DNA of 64,000 nucleotides from Brevibacterium casei CIP 102111 (lineage in GTDB: Bacteria > Actinomycetota > Actinomycetes > Actinomycetales > Brevibacteriaceae). A model generated the notes under the pieces. That model saw only the letters and a program-made list of their open reading frames with translations, did not search any database and was not told the DNA's origin. Each line of letters begins with the position of its first letter. Within the stretch, counting starts at the first letter, position 1. This document shows positions 10,320 to 19,139 of the stretch, in pieces. Position numbers and translations under genes: made by a program. The stretch spans positions 776,402-840,401 of the forward strand of contig NZ_FXZC01000001.1 in NCBI RefSeq assembly GCF_900169275.1, read 5' to 3'.

Positions 10320-11702
10320 ATGTCCACCATCTACCGTGTGACCGACCCGGCGACCGGTGAGGTCGTCGAAGAGTTCCCCACCGCCTCCGATGCGGAGATC
10401 CTCGCCGCCCTCGACCGGTCGTCGACGGCGTTCGCGGAGTGGAGCCGGACCCCGGTCGCCGAGCGTGCCGCACTGCTCACCCGGGTCGCCGACATCTACG
10501 CCGAACGGGCCGAGGAGCTCGCCGAGGTGATCAAGCTCGAGATGGGCAAGGCGGTGCCCGAGGGCAAGGGCGAGGTGGCCCTGAGCTCGAACATCTACCG
10601 GTACTTCGCCGACAACGCCGAGGCGTTCATGGCCGACGAACCGCTGCGCGGACCCGAGGATGGAACCGCGTGGATCCGGCGCAAGCCCGTGGGCTCCCTG
10701 CTCGGCATCATGCCGTGGAACTTCCCCTACTACCAGGTCGCCCGCTTCGCCGCCCCGAACCTCGCGCTCGGGAACACGATCCTCCTCAAGCACGCCCCGC
10801 AGTGTCCGCGCTCGGCGCAGATCATGGAGGAGATCTTCCGTGAGGCGGGTCTGCCCGAGGGCGCGTACATCAACATCTACGCGAGCAACGAGCAGGTCGC
10901 CGACATCATCCTCCCCGACCCCCGCAACCAAGGTGTGTCCCTGACCGGGTCGGAGAGGGCCGGTGCCGCGGTGGCCGCCGAGGCGGGGAAGAACCTCAAG
11001 AAGGTCGTCCTCGAACTCGGCGGCTCCGACCCCTACATCCTCCTCGACACCGCCGATGTCGCGAAGAGCGCGAAGACGTTCTTCAACACGCGCATGGGCA
11101 ACACGGGCCAGGCCTGCAACTCGCCGAAGCGGATGATCGTCATGGACGACGTCTACGACGAGTTCCTCACCTCGATCACCGAGGCGGCGAAGAAGGCCAC
11201 CCCGGAGGTGCCCGGGGAGGAGGGCTCGCGCCTGTCCCCGCTGTCCTCGGTCGCCGCCGCCGACAGATTCATCGAGCAGGTCCAGGACACCGTCAGCCAG
11301 GGCGCGACCCTGCTCGCCGGCGGGAAGAAGTACGACGGGGGTGGAGCCTACGTCGAACCCGTCGTCCTCGCCGACGTCGAGAAGGGCATGCGCGGCTACT
11401 ACGAGGAGCTCTTCGGTCCCGCCGTCATCGTCTACCGGGTCGGCAGCGAGGAGGAGGCGGTCGAGCTCGCCAACGACACCCCGTTCGGCCTCGGCGCCGC
11501 GGTCTTCTCCGGCGACGTCGAGCGCGCCGAGCGGGTCGGGGCGCAGATCGACTCCGGCATGGTCTTCATCAACTCGCCCGAGGGATCCCGCGAATACCTG
11601 CCCTTCGGCGGCGTCAAGCGCTCCGGCGTCGGCCGTGAGCTCGGCCCCCTGGCGATGGACGAGTTCGTCAACAAGCAGCTCGTCTTCCAGAAGGACAGCT
11701 GA
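10320..11702 (+). CDS. gabD: NAD(P)-dependent succinate-semialdehyde-type aldehyde dehydrogenase
   Basis: Aldehyde dehydrogenase of 460 residues. MPWNFPYYQVARFAAPNL (about 131-148), the catalytic general-base Glu in VLELGGSDP (about 231), the nucleophilic Cys in NTGQACNSPKR (about 265) and the C-terminal PFGGVKRSG are all present. The short length and motif context match the YneI/GabD1-type succinate-semialdehyde dehydrogenases that feed the TCA cycle. GAGGAGAG precedes the ATG. A hairpin follows, and the next gene encodes a short-chain fatty acid transporter, which may or may not be co-regulated. Confidence 0.87.
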   Translation: MSTIYRVTDPATGEVVEEFPTASDAEILAALDRSSTAFAEWSRTPVAERAALLTRVADIYAERAEELAEVIKLEMGKAVPEGKGEVALSSNIYRYFADNAEAFMADEPLRGPEDGTAWIRRKPVGSLLGIMPWNFPYYQVARFAAPNLALGNTILLKHAPQCPRSAQIMEEIFREAGLPEGAYINIYASNEQVADIILPDPRNQGVSLTGSERAGAAVAAEAGKNLKKVVLELGGSDPYILLDTADVAKSAKTFFNTRMGNTGQACNSPKRMIVMDDVYDEFLTSITEAAKKATPEVPGEEGSRLSPLSSVAAADRFIEQVQDTVSQGATLLAGGKKYDGGGAYVEPVVLADVEKGMRGYYEELFGPAVIVYRVGSEEEAVELANDTPFGLGAAVFSGDVERAERVGAQIDSGMVFINSPEGSREYLPFGGVKRSGVGRELGPLAMDEFVNKQLVFQKDS

Positions 11703-11736
11703 CCAGCGGCATCCGGCCACTCAGACCCGGCCACAA

Positions 11737-11770
11737 GGGGGCGTCGTCCGCAACCGCGGACGGCGCCCTC
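11737..11770 (+). terminator. Terminator hairpin
   Basis: A stem of about 15 pairs with G-T wobbles (11737-11751 with 11756-11770) closes an AACC loop, 35 bases after the aldehyde dehydrogenase stop. Confidence 0.65.
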
Positions 11771-11817
11771 ACTGTATCCTGATGTGACGCACAGCACTTT
11801 CCCAGCAGGAGGTTCCC

Positions 11818-13197
11818 ATGCCGGCCCCCACTCCGTCATCGCAGATCAACGCCGAAGCCTCCTCCGGGGTGATGCGCCCGATCAACCGGTTCCTCGAACG
11901 GTGGATCCCCTCGGCTCTCACCTTCGCCATCGTCCTCACCCTCATCGTCGCCGTCCTCGCCTTCGTCCTCACTGGGGCGAGCCCGCTCGAGGTCGTCACC
12001 AGCTGGGGTGTGGGTCTGTCCGGTCTGCTCGAGTTCATGACCCAGATGTGCCTCATCCTCCTCCTCGGCCACATCCTCGCGAACACCGGACCCGTCCAGG
12101 CGATCCTCGCCCGTCTCGCCCAGGTGCCCGGCAGTCCGGCGTTCGCCTACGTCTTCGTCTTCCTCGTCGCCGCGATCGCCAGCCTCATCACGTGGGGCCT
12201 CGGACTCGTCGTCGGTGCGCTGCTCGCCCGCGAGGTCGCCGTGCAGGCTCGGCAGCGCGGGATCAGAGTCCACTTCCCCCTCCTCGTCGCCGCCGGCTAC
12301 TCGGGAATGGTCGTCTGGCACATGGGCTACTCCGGGTCGGGTCCGCTCACCGCAGCCACCCCCGACTCGTTCCTCGCCGAATCCCTCGGCGGGCAGATCG
12401 TGCCGGTGACCGAGACGATCTTCTCCACGTGGAACCTGCTCGCCATCCTCGGCGTCCTCATCGTCTGCAGCATCCTCTTCTACCTCATCGCCCCCAAGGG
12501 CGGGGCCACGGTCTACGAGATGCCCGAGGCCGTCGATCCGACGACCCGAACCTCCTTCGCCGAGGAGGTGGTCACACCCGCCGACCGGATCGATGCCTCC
12601 CGGATCCTCACCCTCGTCCTCGGACTCGCCCTCGTCGCCTATCTCGTCGTCCACTTCGCCCAGGGCGGCGGACTCACTCTCGACATCGTCAACTGGTCGT
12701 TCCTCGCGCTCATCCTCCTGCTGGTGAAGAACCCCTTCGAACTCATCCACCTGACGAAGAACGCGGCCTCGAACGTCGGAGAGATCCTCCTCCAGTTCCC
12801 GCTCTACGCCGGCATCCTCGGCATCATGAGCGGAACCGGACTCATCGCCGTCTTCTCCGATGCATTCGTCTCGATCGCCACCCCCGTCTCCTTCGGCGTC
12901 CTCGCCCTGCTCTCGGCCGGGCTCGTCAACTTCTTCGTCCCCTCCGGCGGGGGGCAGTTCGCCGTCCAGGGCCCGATCATGCTCGACGCGGCCAACCAGC
13001 TCGGCGTCGATCCGTCGATCGCGATCATGGCCGTGTCCTACGGCGACCAGTGGACGAACATGCTCCAGCCGTTCTGGGCGCTGCCGGTGCTCGCGATCGC
13101 CGGGCTGAAGATGCGCGACATCCTCGGCTACACATTCATCACGTTCCTCGGGTCGGGAGTCGTCATGGCGCTCGCCCTCCTCCTCGTCTCTCTCTGA
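11818..13197 (+). CDS. atoE: Short-chain fatty acid transporter (AtoE family)
   Basis: Polytopic membrane protein of 459 residues of the AtoE/short-chain fatty acid uptake family. Hydrophobic segments run across the whole length; recognisable family blocks are MRPINRFLERWIPSALTFA at the N-terminus, SLITWGLGLVVGALLARE, YSGMVVWHMGYSGSGPL, and the C-terminal FFVPSGGGQFAVQGPI and YGDQWTNMLQPFWALP. It would import butyrate-like acids across the cytoplasmic membrane. AGGAGG 6 bases before the ATG fixes the start. An imperfect hairpin follows at 13201-13221. Confidence 0.9.
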   Translation: MPAPTPSSQINAEASSGVMRPINRFLERWIPSALTFAIVLTLIVAVLAFVLTGASPLEVVTSWGVGLSGLLEFMTQMCLILLLGHILANTGPVQAILARLAQVPGSPAFAYVFVFLVAAIASLITWGLGLVVGALLAREVAVQARQRGIRVHFPLLVAAGYSGMVVWHMGYSGSGPLTAATPDSFLAESLGGQIVPVTETIFSTWNLLAILGVLIVCSILFYLIAPKGGATVYEMPEAVDPTTRTSFAEEVVTPADRIDASRILTLVLGLALVAYLVVHFAQGGGLTLDIVNWSFLALILLLVKNPFELIHLTKNAASNVGEILLQFPLYAGILGIMSGTGLIAVFSDAFVSIATPVSFGVLALLSAGLVNFFVPSGGGQFAVQGPIMLDAANQLGVDPSIAIMAVSYGDQWTNMLQPFWALPVLAIAGLKMRDILGYTFITFLGSGVVMALALLLVSL

Positions 13198-13200
13198 GAC

Positions 13201-13221
13201 TCCGCTGCGGCTCCGAGCGGA
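13201..13221 (+). terminator. Possible terminator hairpin
   Basis: Arms TCCGCT and AGCGGA around a 9-base loop, 4 bases after the AtoE stop; partial pairing extends the stem outward. Confidence 0.4.
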
Positions 13222-13403
13222 CTCAGGCGCGTCACGGCAGGGAGGGCTACTGAAAACTACGATATGGTAGCCTGCATCGTTGGTTGCCCACGAAGACGCA
13301 GGCGGTTCCCACCCCAGCGCCCGGTCAGGGTGCTTCGATGGGCCAGAGCACTGAGATCAACGACATGTCGGGGCGCTCCAGCGCCGGACGAGGGAGCGAG
13401 CAG

Positions 13404-15464
13404 ATGTCAGCACAGACGCAGCAATCCACGGACGACGCGAAGGGCAGGGCGAAGCGGCTGCCGCCCGTGAACAAGCGCGTCTTCATCTCGGCGGCGGTCG
13501 GCACCCTGGCCATCACCGTCTGGGCGTTCTTCGCCCCGGCCAACGCGCAGGCGGTCCTCGGTGCCGTCGTCGGGTGGACCTCGGACTGGTTCGGCTGGTT
13601 CTACGTCCTCCTCGTCGCCGTCGTCCTCGTCTTCGTCATCTACCTCGCCGCCTCCCGCTACGGCTCGACGAAGCTCGGCCCCGAACACTCGAAGCCGGAG
13701 TTCGGCCTGCTGCCGTGGGCGGCGATGCTCTTCGCCGCCGGCATCAGCACCGACCTCATGTTCTTCGCCGTCGCCGAACCCGTCACCCAGTACCTCCAGC
13801 CGCCGAGCACGGAACCCGAGACCGTCGATGCGGCCCGTGAGGCCACGGTGTGGACGCTCTTCCACTACGGGCTCAGCGGTTGGGGGCTCTACGCACTCAT
13901 GGGCATCGCCCTCGCGTACTTCGCCTACCGGATGAACATGCCCCTGGCGATCCGCTCGGCGCTCGCCCCGATCTTCGGCAAGCGCGTCCAGGGCGCCCTC
14001 GGCGACACCGTCGACTTCGCCGCCCTCCTCGGGACGATCTTCGGCGTGGCGACCTCGCTCGGCATCGGCGTCGTCATGGTCAACGTCGGCCTGAACGTCA
14101 TCTTCGGTCTGCCCGTGAGCACCGCCGCGCAGGTCGCCATCGTCGTCGTCGGTGTCGGCGTCGCGACACTCTCGGCGGTCTCCGGCGTCGACAAGGGCAT
14201 CAAGTTCCTCTCGCTGCTCAACGTCTTCGCCGCGATCGCGCTGAGCATCTGGGTGCTCGTGGCCGGGAATACGAAGTTCCTCCTCAATGCCTTCGTCCTC
14301 AATGTCGCCGACTTCGTCCGCCTCTTCCCGAACATGGTCGGGCAGACCTTCGCCTTCGAGGACACGGGAACATGGATGACCGACTGGACCCTGTTCTTCT
14401 GGGCCTGGTGGATCGCCTGGGCATCGTTCGTCGGCCTCTTCCTCGCCCGCATCTCGCGCGGACGCACGATCCGTCAGTTCGTCATCGGCACCCTGACGAT
14501 CCCGTTCATCTACATCTTCATGTGGATCTCGATCTACGGGAACTCTGCTCTCGACATCATCCGCGGCGGCAACCGCGAGTTCGGGGAGCAGACGATGCTC
14601 AACCCGGAGGGCGGCTTCTACGAACTCCTCGCCCAGTATCCGGCGTTCATCGTCATCGCTGCGCTCGCGACGATGACGGCGCTGCTCTTCTACGTCACCT
14701 CGGCGGACTCCGCTGCCCTCGTCATGGCCAACCTTTCCTCGTTCCTGCCCACCCCGCAGGACGACGGGCGGGCGAGTCTGCGGATCTTCTGGGCCGTGCT
14801 CACCGGCGCGCTCACCGTCGCGATGCTCATCGTCGGCGGCATCGGCGCCCTGCAGAGCGCGACGGTGATCATGGGCCTGCCGTTCGCCTTCGTCATCATC
14901 CTCGTCATGATCGGCCTCTACAAGGCGCTGCGGGTCGAGGGCAACCGCGTCGACAGCGTCGAGCAGAGCCTCTCCGGTTCGCTCGCCCGCCGGTCGACCC
15001 GCGGACACGAGACGTGGAAGAAGCAGCTCTCCCGCGTCCTCGCGTTCCCCAGCGGCAGCAAGGTCCGCGACTACGAGCAGACCGTGCTCATCCCCACCCT
15101 CGGCGAGATCGCGGCCGAGATGCGGGAGCGGGGAATCTCCGCCCGCTGCGGTCGCGTCGACAACGAGGGACGCTTCGACGACGAGGGCGACCTCGTCGAA
15201 CTCGAAGTCGACGGTGAGGGGCAGTACCCGTTCCGCTACCAGGTGTGGCCGCACAAGGTCAGCGTGCCTTCGTTCGGCGGTCGGGTGCCCCGCGGAACCG
15301 AGGACTACTACCGGATGGAGGTCTACCTCGACGGCGGTGCCGGTCAGGGCTACGACATCATGGGCTACACGAAGGACCAGCTCATCGACGACGTCCTCGA
15401 CAAGTACGAACGCCATGTCGAGTTCCTCCAGATGCAGGAGAACATCACCGGCGGAACGGACTGA
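13404..15464 (+). CDS. betT: BCCT family choline/glycine betaine transporter
   Basis: Secondary transporter of 686 residues (from ATG 13404), with about twelve membrane segments starting near residue 25 and a long cytoplasmic C-terminal tail (about residues 520-686), as in BetT-type choline carriers. Family signatures include GLLPWAAMLFAAGISTDLMF, HYGLSGWGLYALMGIALAYF, and WTLFFWAWWIAWASFVGLFLARISRGRT cut here into conserved Trp-rich helix residues. The frame is open upstream to a TTG at 13284, but AGGGAG at 13391-13396 supports ATG 13404; ATG 13338 and 13365 are alternatives. Osmoprotectant uptake is the likely role. The glycosylase gene starts 17 bases downstream. Confidence 0.88.
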   Translation: MSAQTQQSTDDAKGRAKRLPPVNKRVFISAAVGTLAITVWAFFAPANAQAVLGAVVGWTSDWFGWFYVLLVAVVLVFVIYLAASRYGSTKLGPEHSKPEFGLLPWAAMLFAAGISTDLMFFAVAEPVTQYLQPPSTEPETVDAAREATVWTLFHYGLSGWGLYALMGIALAYFAYRMNMPLAIRSALAPIFGKRVQGALGDTVDFAALLGTIFGVATSLGIGVVMVNVGLNVIFGLPVSTAAQVAIVVVGVGVATLSAVSGVDKGIKFLSLLNVFAAIALSIWVLVAGNTKFLLNAFVLNVADFVRLFPNMVGQTFAFEDTGTWMTDWTLFFWAWWIAWASFVGLFLARISRGRTIRQFVIGTLTIPFIYIFMWISIYGNSALDIIRGGNREFGEQTMLNPEGGFYELLAQYPAFIVIAALATMTALLFYVTSADSAALVMANLSSFLPTPQDDGRASLRIFWAVLTGALTVAMLIVGGIGALQSATVIMGLPFAFVIILVMIGLYKALRVEGNRVDSVEQSLSGSLARRSTRGHETWKKQLSRVLAFPSGSKVRDYEQTVLIPTLGEIAAEMRERGISARCGRVDNEGRFDDEGDLVELEVDGEGQYPFRYQVWPHKVSVPSFGGRVPRGTEDYYRMEVYLDGGAGQGYDIMGYTKDQLIDDVLDKYERHVEFLQMQENITGGTD

Positions 15465-15480
15465 GGGGACTGGACTGAGG

Positions 15481-16173
15481 ATGGCGGAGCGTTCGGCGAC
15501 CCCGACGACTGACGGCGAAGGCGCGGCCTCCGGCGGAGGCGCGACTGTGGATGACACTGCTGTGGACGGCACTGCGACTCGTGGCGGTCCCGTCGTCGGC
15601 GAGGACGGCCTCGCCCGCACCCCGTGGGCCTACGGCGATCCGCTGCTGCTGACGTACTACGACACCGAATGGGGTCTGCCGGTGCGCGACGAGTCCGGGC
15701 TCTTCGAACGGCTCAGCCTCGAGGGCTTCCAGGCGGGGCTCTCATGGCTGACGATTCTGCGCAAACGTGAGCGTTTCCGTGAGGTGTTCGCAGGCTTCGA
15801 CGCCGAGGCGGTCGCCGGCTTCGGCGAGACCGAGGTTGAGGCATTGCTCGCTGACCCCGGCATCATCCGCCACCGCGGGAAGATCGAGGCGTGCATCGGC
15901 AATGCGCGGGCGATCGTCGACCTGCGCGCCGACGGCGGGATCGTCGACTTCATCTGGGGCTTCCAGCCCGAGGACACTCCCCGGCCGGCGACGATCGCCG
16001 AGGTGCCGACCACCGCACCGGAGTCCGTGGCCCTGTCGAAGGCGCTGAAGAAGCGGGGATTCCGCTTCGTCGGACCGACGACGATGTACGCCCTCATGGA
16101 GGCCATCGGTATGGTGGACACGCACCTCATCGGCTCCCACCGCCGAGGTGCCTCCGGGGTCTGGCCGAACTGA
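15481..16173 (+). CDS. tag: DNA-3-methyladenine glycosylase I (Tag), zinc-ligand-less variant
   Basis: Base-excision-repair glycosylase of 230 residues. A low-complexity N-terminal extension (about 1-43) precedes the Tag fold. The active-site segment LEGFQAGLSWLTILRKR with its conserved Glu, the GIIRHRGKI helix and SKALKKRGFRFVGPTT are all present. The four zinc ligands of E. coli Tag (Cys4, His17, His175, Cys179) are mostly absent: the aligned residues are Thr47 (RTPW), Tyr60 (YYDTEWG), His and Ser (HLIGS). The zinc snap has therefore probably been lost, while the catalytic core is intact. It starts 16 bases after the BCCT gene. Confidence 0.88.
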   Translation: MAERSATPTTDGEGAASGGGATVDDTAVDGTATRGGPVVGEDGLARTPWAYGDPLLLTYYDTEWGLPVRDESGLFERLSLEGFQAGLSWLTILRKRERFREVFAGFDAEAVAGFGETEVEALLADPGIIRHRGKIEACIGNARAIVDLRADGGIVDFIWGFQPEDTPRPATIAEVPTTAPESVALSKALKKRGFRFVGPTTMYALMEAIGMVDTHLIGSHRRGASGVWPN

Positions 16174-16194
16174 CAATCCTGCGCTCGGGTCGCC

Positions 16195-16275
16195 CGCGAC
16201 CCTGCCCGAACCCGGCCAGCTCGCGGCCGTGCCGAAACCCCGCCCGCCCGCGACCGTGCCGAACCCCGCGACGAA
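16195..16275. repeat. Degenerate 27-base tandem repeat, three units
   Basis: Three 27-base units begin CGCGACC, CGCGGCC and CGCGACC at 16195, 16222 and 16249; each contains a TGCCGAA- or TGCCCGAA-like core. They fill most of the gap between the Tag and Nudix genes. No function is evident. Confidence 0.55.
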
Positions 16276-16305
16276 GCCCGCACCACCTGAGCCCGAAAGG
16301 AACCG

Positions 16306-16743
16306 ATGAAGGACATCCGCGTCAGCGCCCTCGTTCTCACCCACCCTGAACGACCCGAGATCCTCATGGTGCGCAAGACCGGTACCACGTCGTTCATGCT
16401 GCCCGGCGGCAAGCCCGAGACCGGCGAGAGCCCTGAGGCGACGATCATCCGGGAGATCGCCGAAGAACTCGGACTCGAGCTCGACCCGGAGAGGCTCATC
16501 CCCGTGGGCACGTTCACCGCAGCGGCTGCGAACGAAGCCGATCACCGGGTCATCGGCGATGTGTTCCGCTACGAGGGTCTTCCGGTTGGGCTGAGCATCG
16601 ACGAGATCAGCCATCAGGCGGAGATCGCCGCGGCAGGCTGGTTCCCCTACGACCCGATGCCCGCCGACACCGCCGAGCGGCAGTTCGCCCCGCTCACTCG
16701 TGATCGCGTCGTCCCGGCGCTGGCCGAGCAGGGCGTCCTCTGA
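16306..16743 (+). CDS. Nudix hydrolase
   Basis: Pyrophosphohydrolase of 145 residues. The Nudix box runs GKPETGESPEATIIREIAEE then LG (about residues 35-58), matching GX5EX7REUXEEXGU with all metal-binding glutamates. The domain fills the protein, as in small housecleaning Nudix enzymes that hydrolyse nucleoside diphosphate derivatives. AAAGGA before the ATG supports the start. It follows the DNA glycosylase gene, so a role in damaged-nucleotide clean-up is possible, but the substrate cannot be told from sequence. Confidence 0.88.
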   Translation: MKDIRVSALVLTHPERPEILMVRKTGTTSFMLPGGKPETGESPEATIIREIAEELGLELDPERLIPVGTFTAAAANEADHRVIGDVFRYEGLPVGLSIDEISHQAEIAAAGWFPYDPMPADTAERQFAPLTRDRVVPALAEQGVL

Positions 16744-16845
16744 GCGCGCCTCGGGCCCTGCAGTGTTCCGTGCCGCCGACCGGCCGCGCCTCGAATCGTG
16801 CGCTGGCCCGTGCCGTCGGCCAGCCGTGTCAGTCCTGCGCTCGTA

Positions 16846-17397
16846 TCAGCCCTGCGGCTGGCGGGAGTAGGCGATGAGAGCCCGGTAGAGGTCGAGCGGG
16901 GCACAGTTCGCCCCCTTGGCGAGGGACTTCATGAGCTTCCGGTAAGCCGTGTAGTCGACCCTGCTCGGGTTGGGGGTCTCGAGGAGACCGTGGTCGTGGA
17001 GGACCCCGACGGCGCGGGAGTCGAGGATCGAGTACTTCTTCGGGTCGAAGACCGTGAGCAGGGCGCTGGCGAGGGGATTGCCGACCCCGGGCAGGACCTT
17101 GAGGAAGGGCAGGCGCAGATGGTTCGGGGTGTCGTCGTCGAGGGCGACCCCGGTGACATAGTCGATGTCGTCGCCGGAGAGCTCTTGGGCGGTCGGCAGC
17201 ACGGCCACGGCCTTCCATTCGACGACCTTGAGGAAGTTCTTGCGCTTGTAGCCCTCCCTGCGCACGACCTTCGGGGCGATGTCGTCGAAGATCTCGGCTT
17301 CGAGGTCGGAGAGTTCGTAGAGCGGTTCGAAGCGGAGGACGAAACCTGTGTCGATGAGGCCGGAGGGCGCGTTCTCGGGATGCTGCGACGAGGTCAT
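16846..17397 (-). CDS. Helix-hairpin-helix (HhH-GPD-like) hypothetical protein
   Basis: Protein of 183 residues without a confident family name. A segment near residues 108-140 reads LPGVGNPLASALLTVFDP then SILDSRAVGVL, which resembles the HhH motif of DNA glycosylases and the Asp that follows it in the GPD loop. The rest is helical with many Lys/Arg. No iron-sulfur cysteine cluster is present. It lies next to tag and Nudix genes but on the opposite strand. A TAGAAT box 6 bases before the ATG suggests a leaderless transcript. DNA binding or glycosylase activity is inference. Confidence 0.65.
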   Translation of the reverse strand: MTSSQHPENAPSGLIDTGFVLRFEPLYELSDLEAEIFDDIAPKVVRREGYKRKNFLKVVEWKAVAVLPTAQELSGDDIDYVTGVALDDDTPNHLRLPFLKVLPGVGNPLASALLTVFDPKKYSILDSRAVGVLHDHGLLETPNPSRVDYTAYRKLMKSLAKGANCAPLDLYRALIAYSRQPQG

Positions 17398-17403
17398 GCC
17401 GCG

Positions 17404-17409
17404 ATTCTA
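17404..17409 (-). promoter_or_regulatory. -10 box of probable leaderless transcript
   Basis: TAGAAT on the minus strand, 6 bases before the ATG at 17397; no ribosome-binding site. Confidence 0.5.
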
Positions 17410-17567
17410 CAGAAAGTCGAGGGCCCCTCGGTGAACGGCAGCGGATCCGGGATCGGCCCCGAACGGGAGCGCTCCTGACCACGGGCGGGAGGCCTCTGAG
17501 CATGCGCGGAAGGGCACTTGACCTCGGGCGATGTGAGACGTGGGGCCGCTTCGGCGAGGATGGGCGG

Positions 17568-17573
17568 TAAGGT
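17568..17573 (+). promoter_or_regulatory. -10 box of probable leaderless transcript
   Basis: TAAGGT, 6 bases before the ATG at 17580; no ribosome-binding site. Confidence 0.45.
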
Positions 17574-17579
17574 CCGACT

Positions 17580-19037
17580 ATGGCACTCCGATCCGATGAC
17601 GCTCGCACCCTGACCCCCGCGCTGCTGGGGTTGGTGTGGTCGGCGATGTTCGGATTCTCCGGGTTCTTCCTCAGCTATTCGACGATGGTCTCGATCGGCG
17701 TTGCCGACGGCCTCTCGACCGTCACCGGCGGGGCGGTGCTGACAACGATGATGGTCGGCGTCATCGCCGTCCAGCCGTTCGCCCCGAGGCTGGGGGAGCG
17801 CCTCGGGATGCGGGCGGCCCTCCTCGTCGCCCTCGGTCTGCAGCTGCTCGGTCAGGTGCTCGGGCTCGTCGTCGGTCCTCCTCTGCTCAGTCTCGTCCTC
17901 GCCGGGATCAGCGGGGGCATGGGCTTCGGGCTCTTCGTCGTCCTCGCCAATGCCGCGGTGCCGGGGACCGTGTCGGCGGACAGGCTCGGTCGGGCGCTGG
18001 GGATCTTCGGCGGGGTGACCTCGCTCGCCGCGGCCATCGGGGCACCGGTCGGGCTGTGGCTCATCGGCGTCGTCCCCGAGTGGTCGTTCCGGCTCATCGC
18101 GTGCGGGACGCTTCTGCTTGCGGTGCCGACGCTCGTGCGGTTCCTGCCCGGGCGCACTCACCCCTCCCCACCCGCCGAGGCGGTGCCCGGTGACGAGGTC
18201 GATCGGGGCGGAGAGGGTCCGGGCGGCGACGAACCGCACGATGATCGTCGCCGCGGTGGCAGTTCGTCGGGCCCCGGGGCGGTGCCGCGCGCCGAGGGCA
18301 CCGAGCCCGACGCGGCCGCGCTTGCGGAGGCGGCCCGGGACGCCGAGGCAACCGGCAGCGCGGAGGCAACCGGCAGCGCGGAGGCAACCGGCAGCGCGGA
18401 GGCAACCGGCAGCGCGGAGGCAACCGGCAGCGCGGAGGCCGTCGGCAGCGCGGAGGCCGTCGGCAGCGCGGAGGCCGTCGGCTCGTCGACGTCGTCGCGC
18501 GAGCGCGGGGCGCTGCGTCTCCTCATCATGCTCGCCCCGTTCCTCGTCGGCATGATCACCTTCGGCCTCATCGTCGGGTTCGGGCCCGGCCGCGACGTCG
18601 CCCATCCTGCGATCTACATCCTCATCATGCAGGTGTGCTCGGTCATCGGCAGGTTCGCCGCCGGCGCCGTCGCCGATGCGCGCTCACCGCTGGGCCTGAG
18701 CCTCCTCGGCGTCGGGATGGCCGCCATCGGGCTCACCGTCACCGCGGTCAGCGGGGCGGGAGTCGTGCTCGGGATCGCGATGGCGATCGTCGGCCTCGGG
18801 CTCGGCACCCTGCAGTCGGCGAGCCTCGTCATGGCCTTCATCACCGCCCGGACACCGGGGCGGGCGAGCGTCGCATGGAACATGAGCTTCGACATCGGCC
18901 TCGGCATCGCCGGCGTCACCGGGGGACTCGGGTTCACCTACCTCGGGGACACGGCGACGTTCCTGCTGTGCACGGGAGTGCTCGTCCTCGCCGGTCTCGT
19001 CTCGTGGCTCGCGGCGAACCGTCGAACGAGCCGCTGA
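17580..19037 (+). CDS. MFS transporter with tandem-repeat central loop
   Basis: Major facilitator protein of 485 residues with two six-helix halves (about residues 15-185 and 310-480). The N-half begins LLGLVWSAMFGFSGFFL and carries the loop PRLGERLGMRAAL between helices 2 and 3, the usual MFS position. The central cytoplasmic loop (about 190-305) is unusually long and contains seven and a half hexapeptide repeats, EATGSA five times and EAVGSA twice. Repeats in this hydrophilic loop should not disturb the fold. Substrate unknown; oxalate/formate- or drug-type MFS are equally possible. Confidence 0.85.
   Translation: MALRSDDARTLTPALLGLVWSAMFGFSGFFLSYSTMVSIGVADGLSTVTGGAVLTTMMVGVIAVQPFAPRLGERLGMRAALLVALGLQLLGQVLGLVVGPPLLSLVLAGISGGMGFGLFVVLANAAVPGTVSADRLGRALGIFGGVTSLAAAIGAPVGLWLIGVVPEWSFRLIACGTLLLAVPTLVRFLPGRTHPSPPAEAVPGDEVDRGGEGPGGDEPHDDRRRGGSSSGPGAVPRAEGTEPDAAALAEAARDAEATGSAEATGSAEATGSAEATGSAEATGSAEAVGSAEAVGSAEAVGSSTSSRERGALRLLIMLAPFLVGMITFGLIVGFGPGRDVAHPAIYILIMQVCSVIGRFAAGAVADARSPLGLSLLGVGMAAIGLTVTAVSGAGVVLGIAMAIVGLGLGTLQSASLVMAFITARTPGRASVAWNMSFDIGLGIAGVTGGLGFTYLGDTATFLLCTGVLVLAGLVSWLAANRRTSR
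18345..18482 (+). repeat. 18-base in-frame tandem repeat inside MFS gene
   Basis: Seven complete 18-base units and a partial eighth. The first five are identical (GAGGCAACCGGCAGCGCG), the next two differ only in GCAACC to GCCGTC. Near identity at DNA level suggests recent expansion by slippage. Confidence 0.9.
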
Positions 19038-19139
19038 CCGCGGGTGCTGCGATCGGCCAGCGTGCGAGGACGGCGATGCCCGACCGATCAGTTGAGCGAC
19101 CCCGAGCATGACCGCCGTGCTCGACCGAGCCGGGCAGTC

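Noticed and set aside
13284..13403. N-terminal extension of the BCCT transporter from TTG 13284
   Set aside because: No ribosome-binding site is seen and the residues are of low complexity; AGGGAG supports ATG 13404.
13407..15620. Open frame of 737 codons antisense to the BCCT transporter
   Set aside because: Composition is the mirror of a hydrophobic membrane protein (Asp/Glu/Arg-rich), no motif, no ribosome-binding site.
18345..18482. Regular repeats that might be a CRISPR array
   Set aside because: The units are directly adjacent without spacers and encode an in-frame hexapeptide in an MFS gene.
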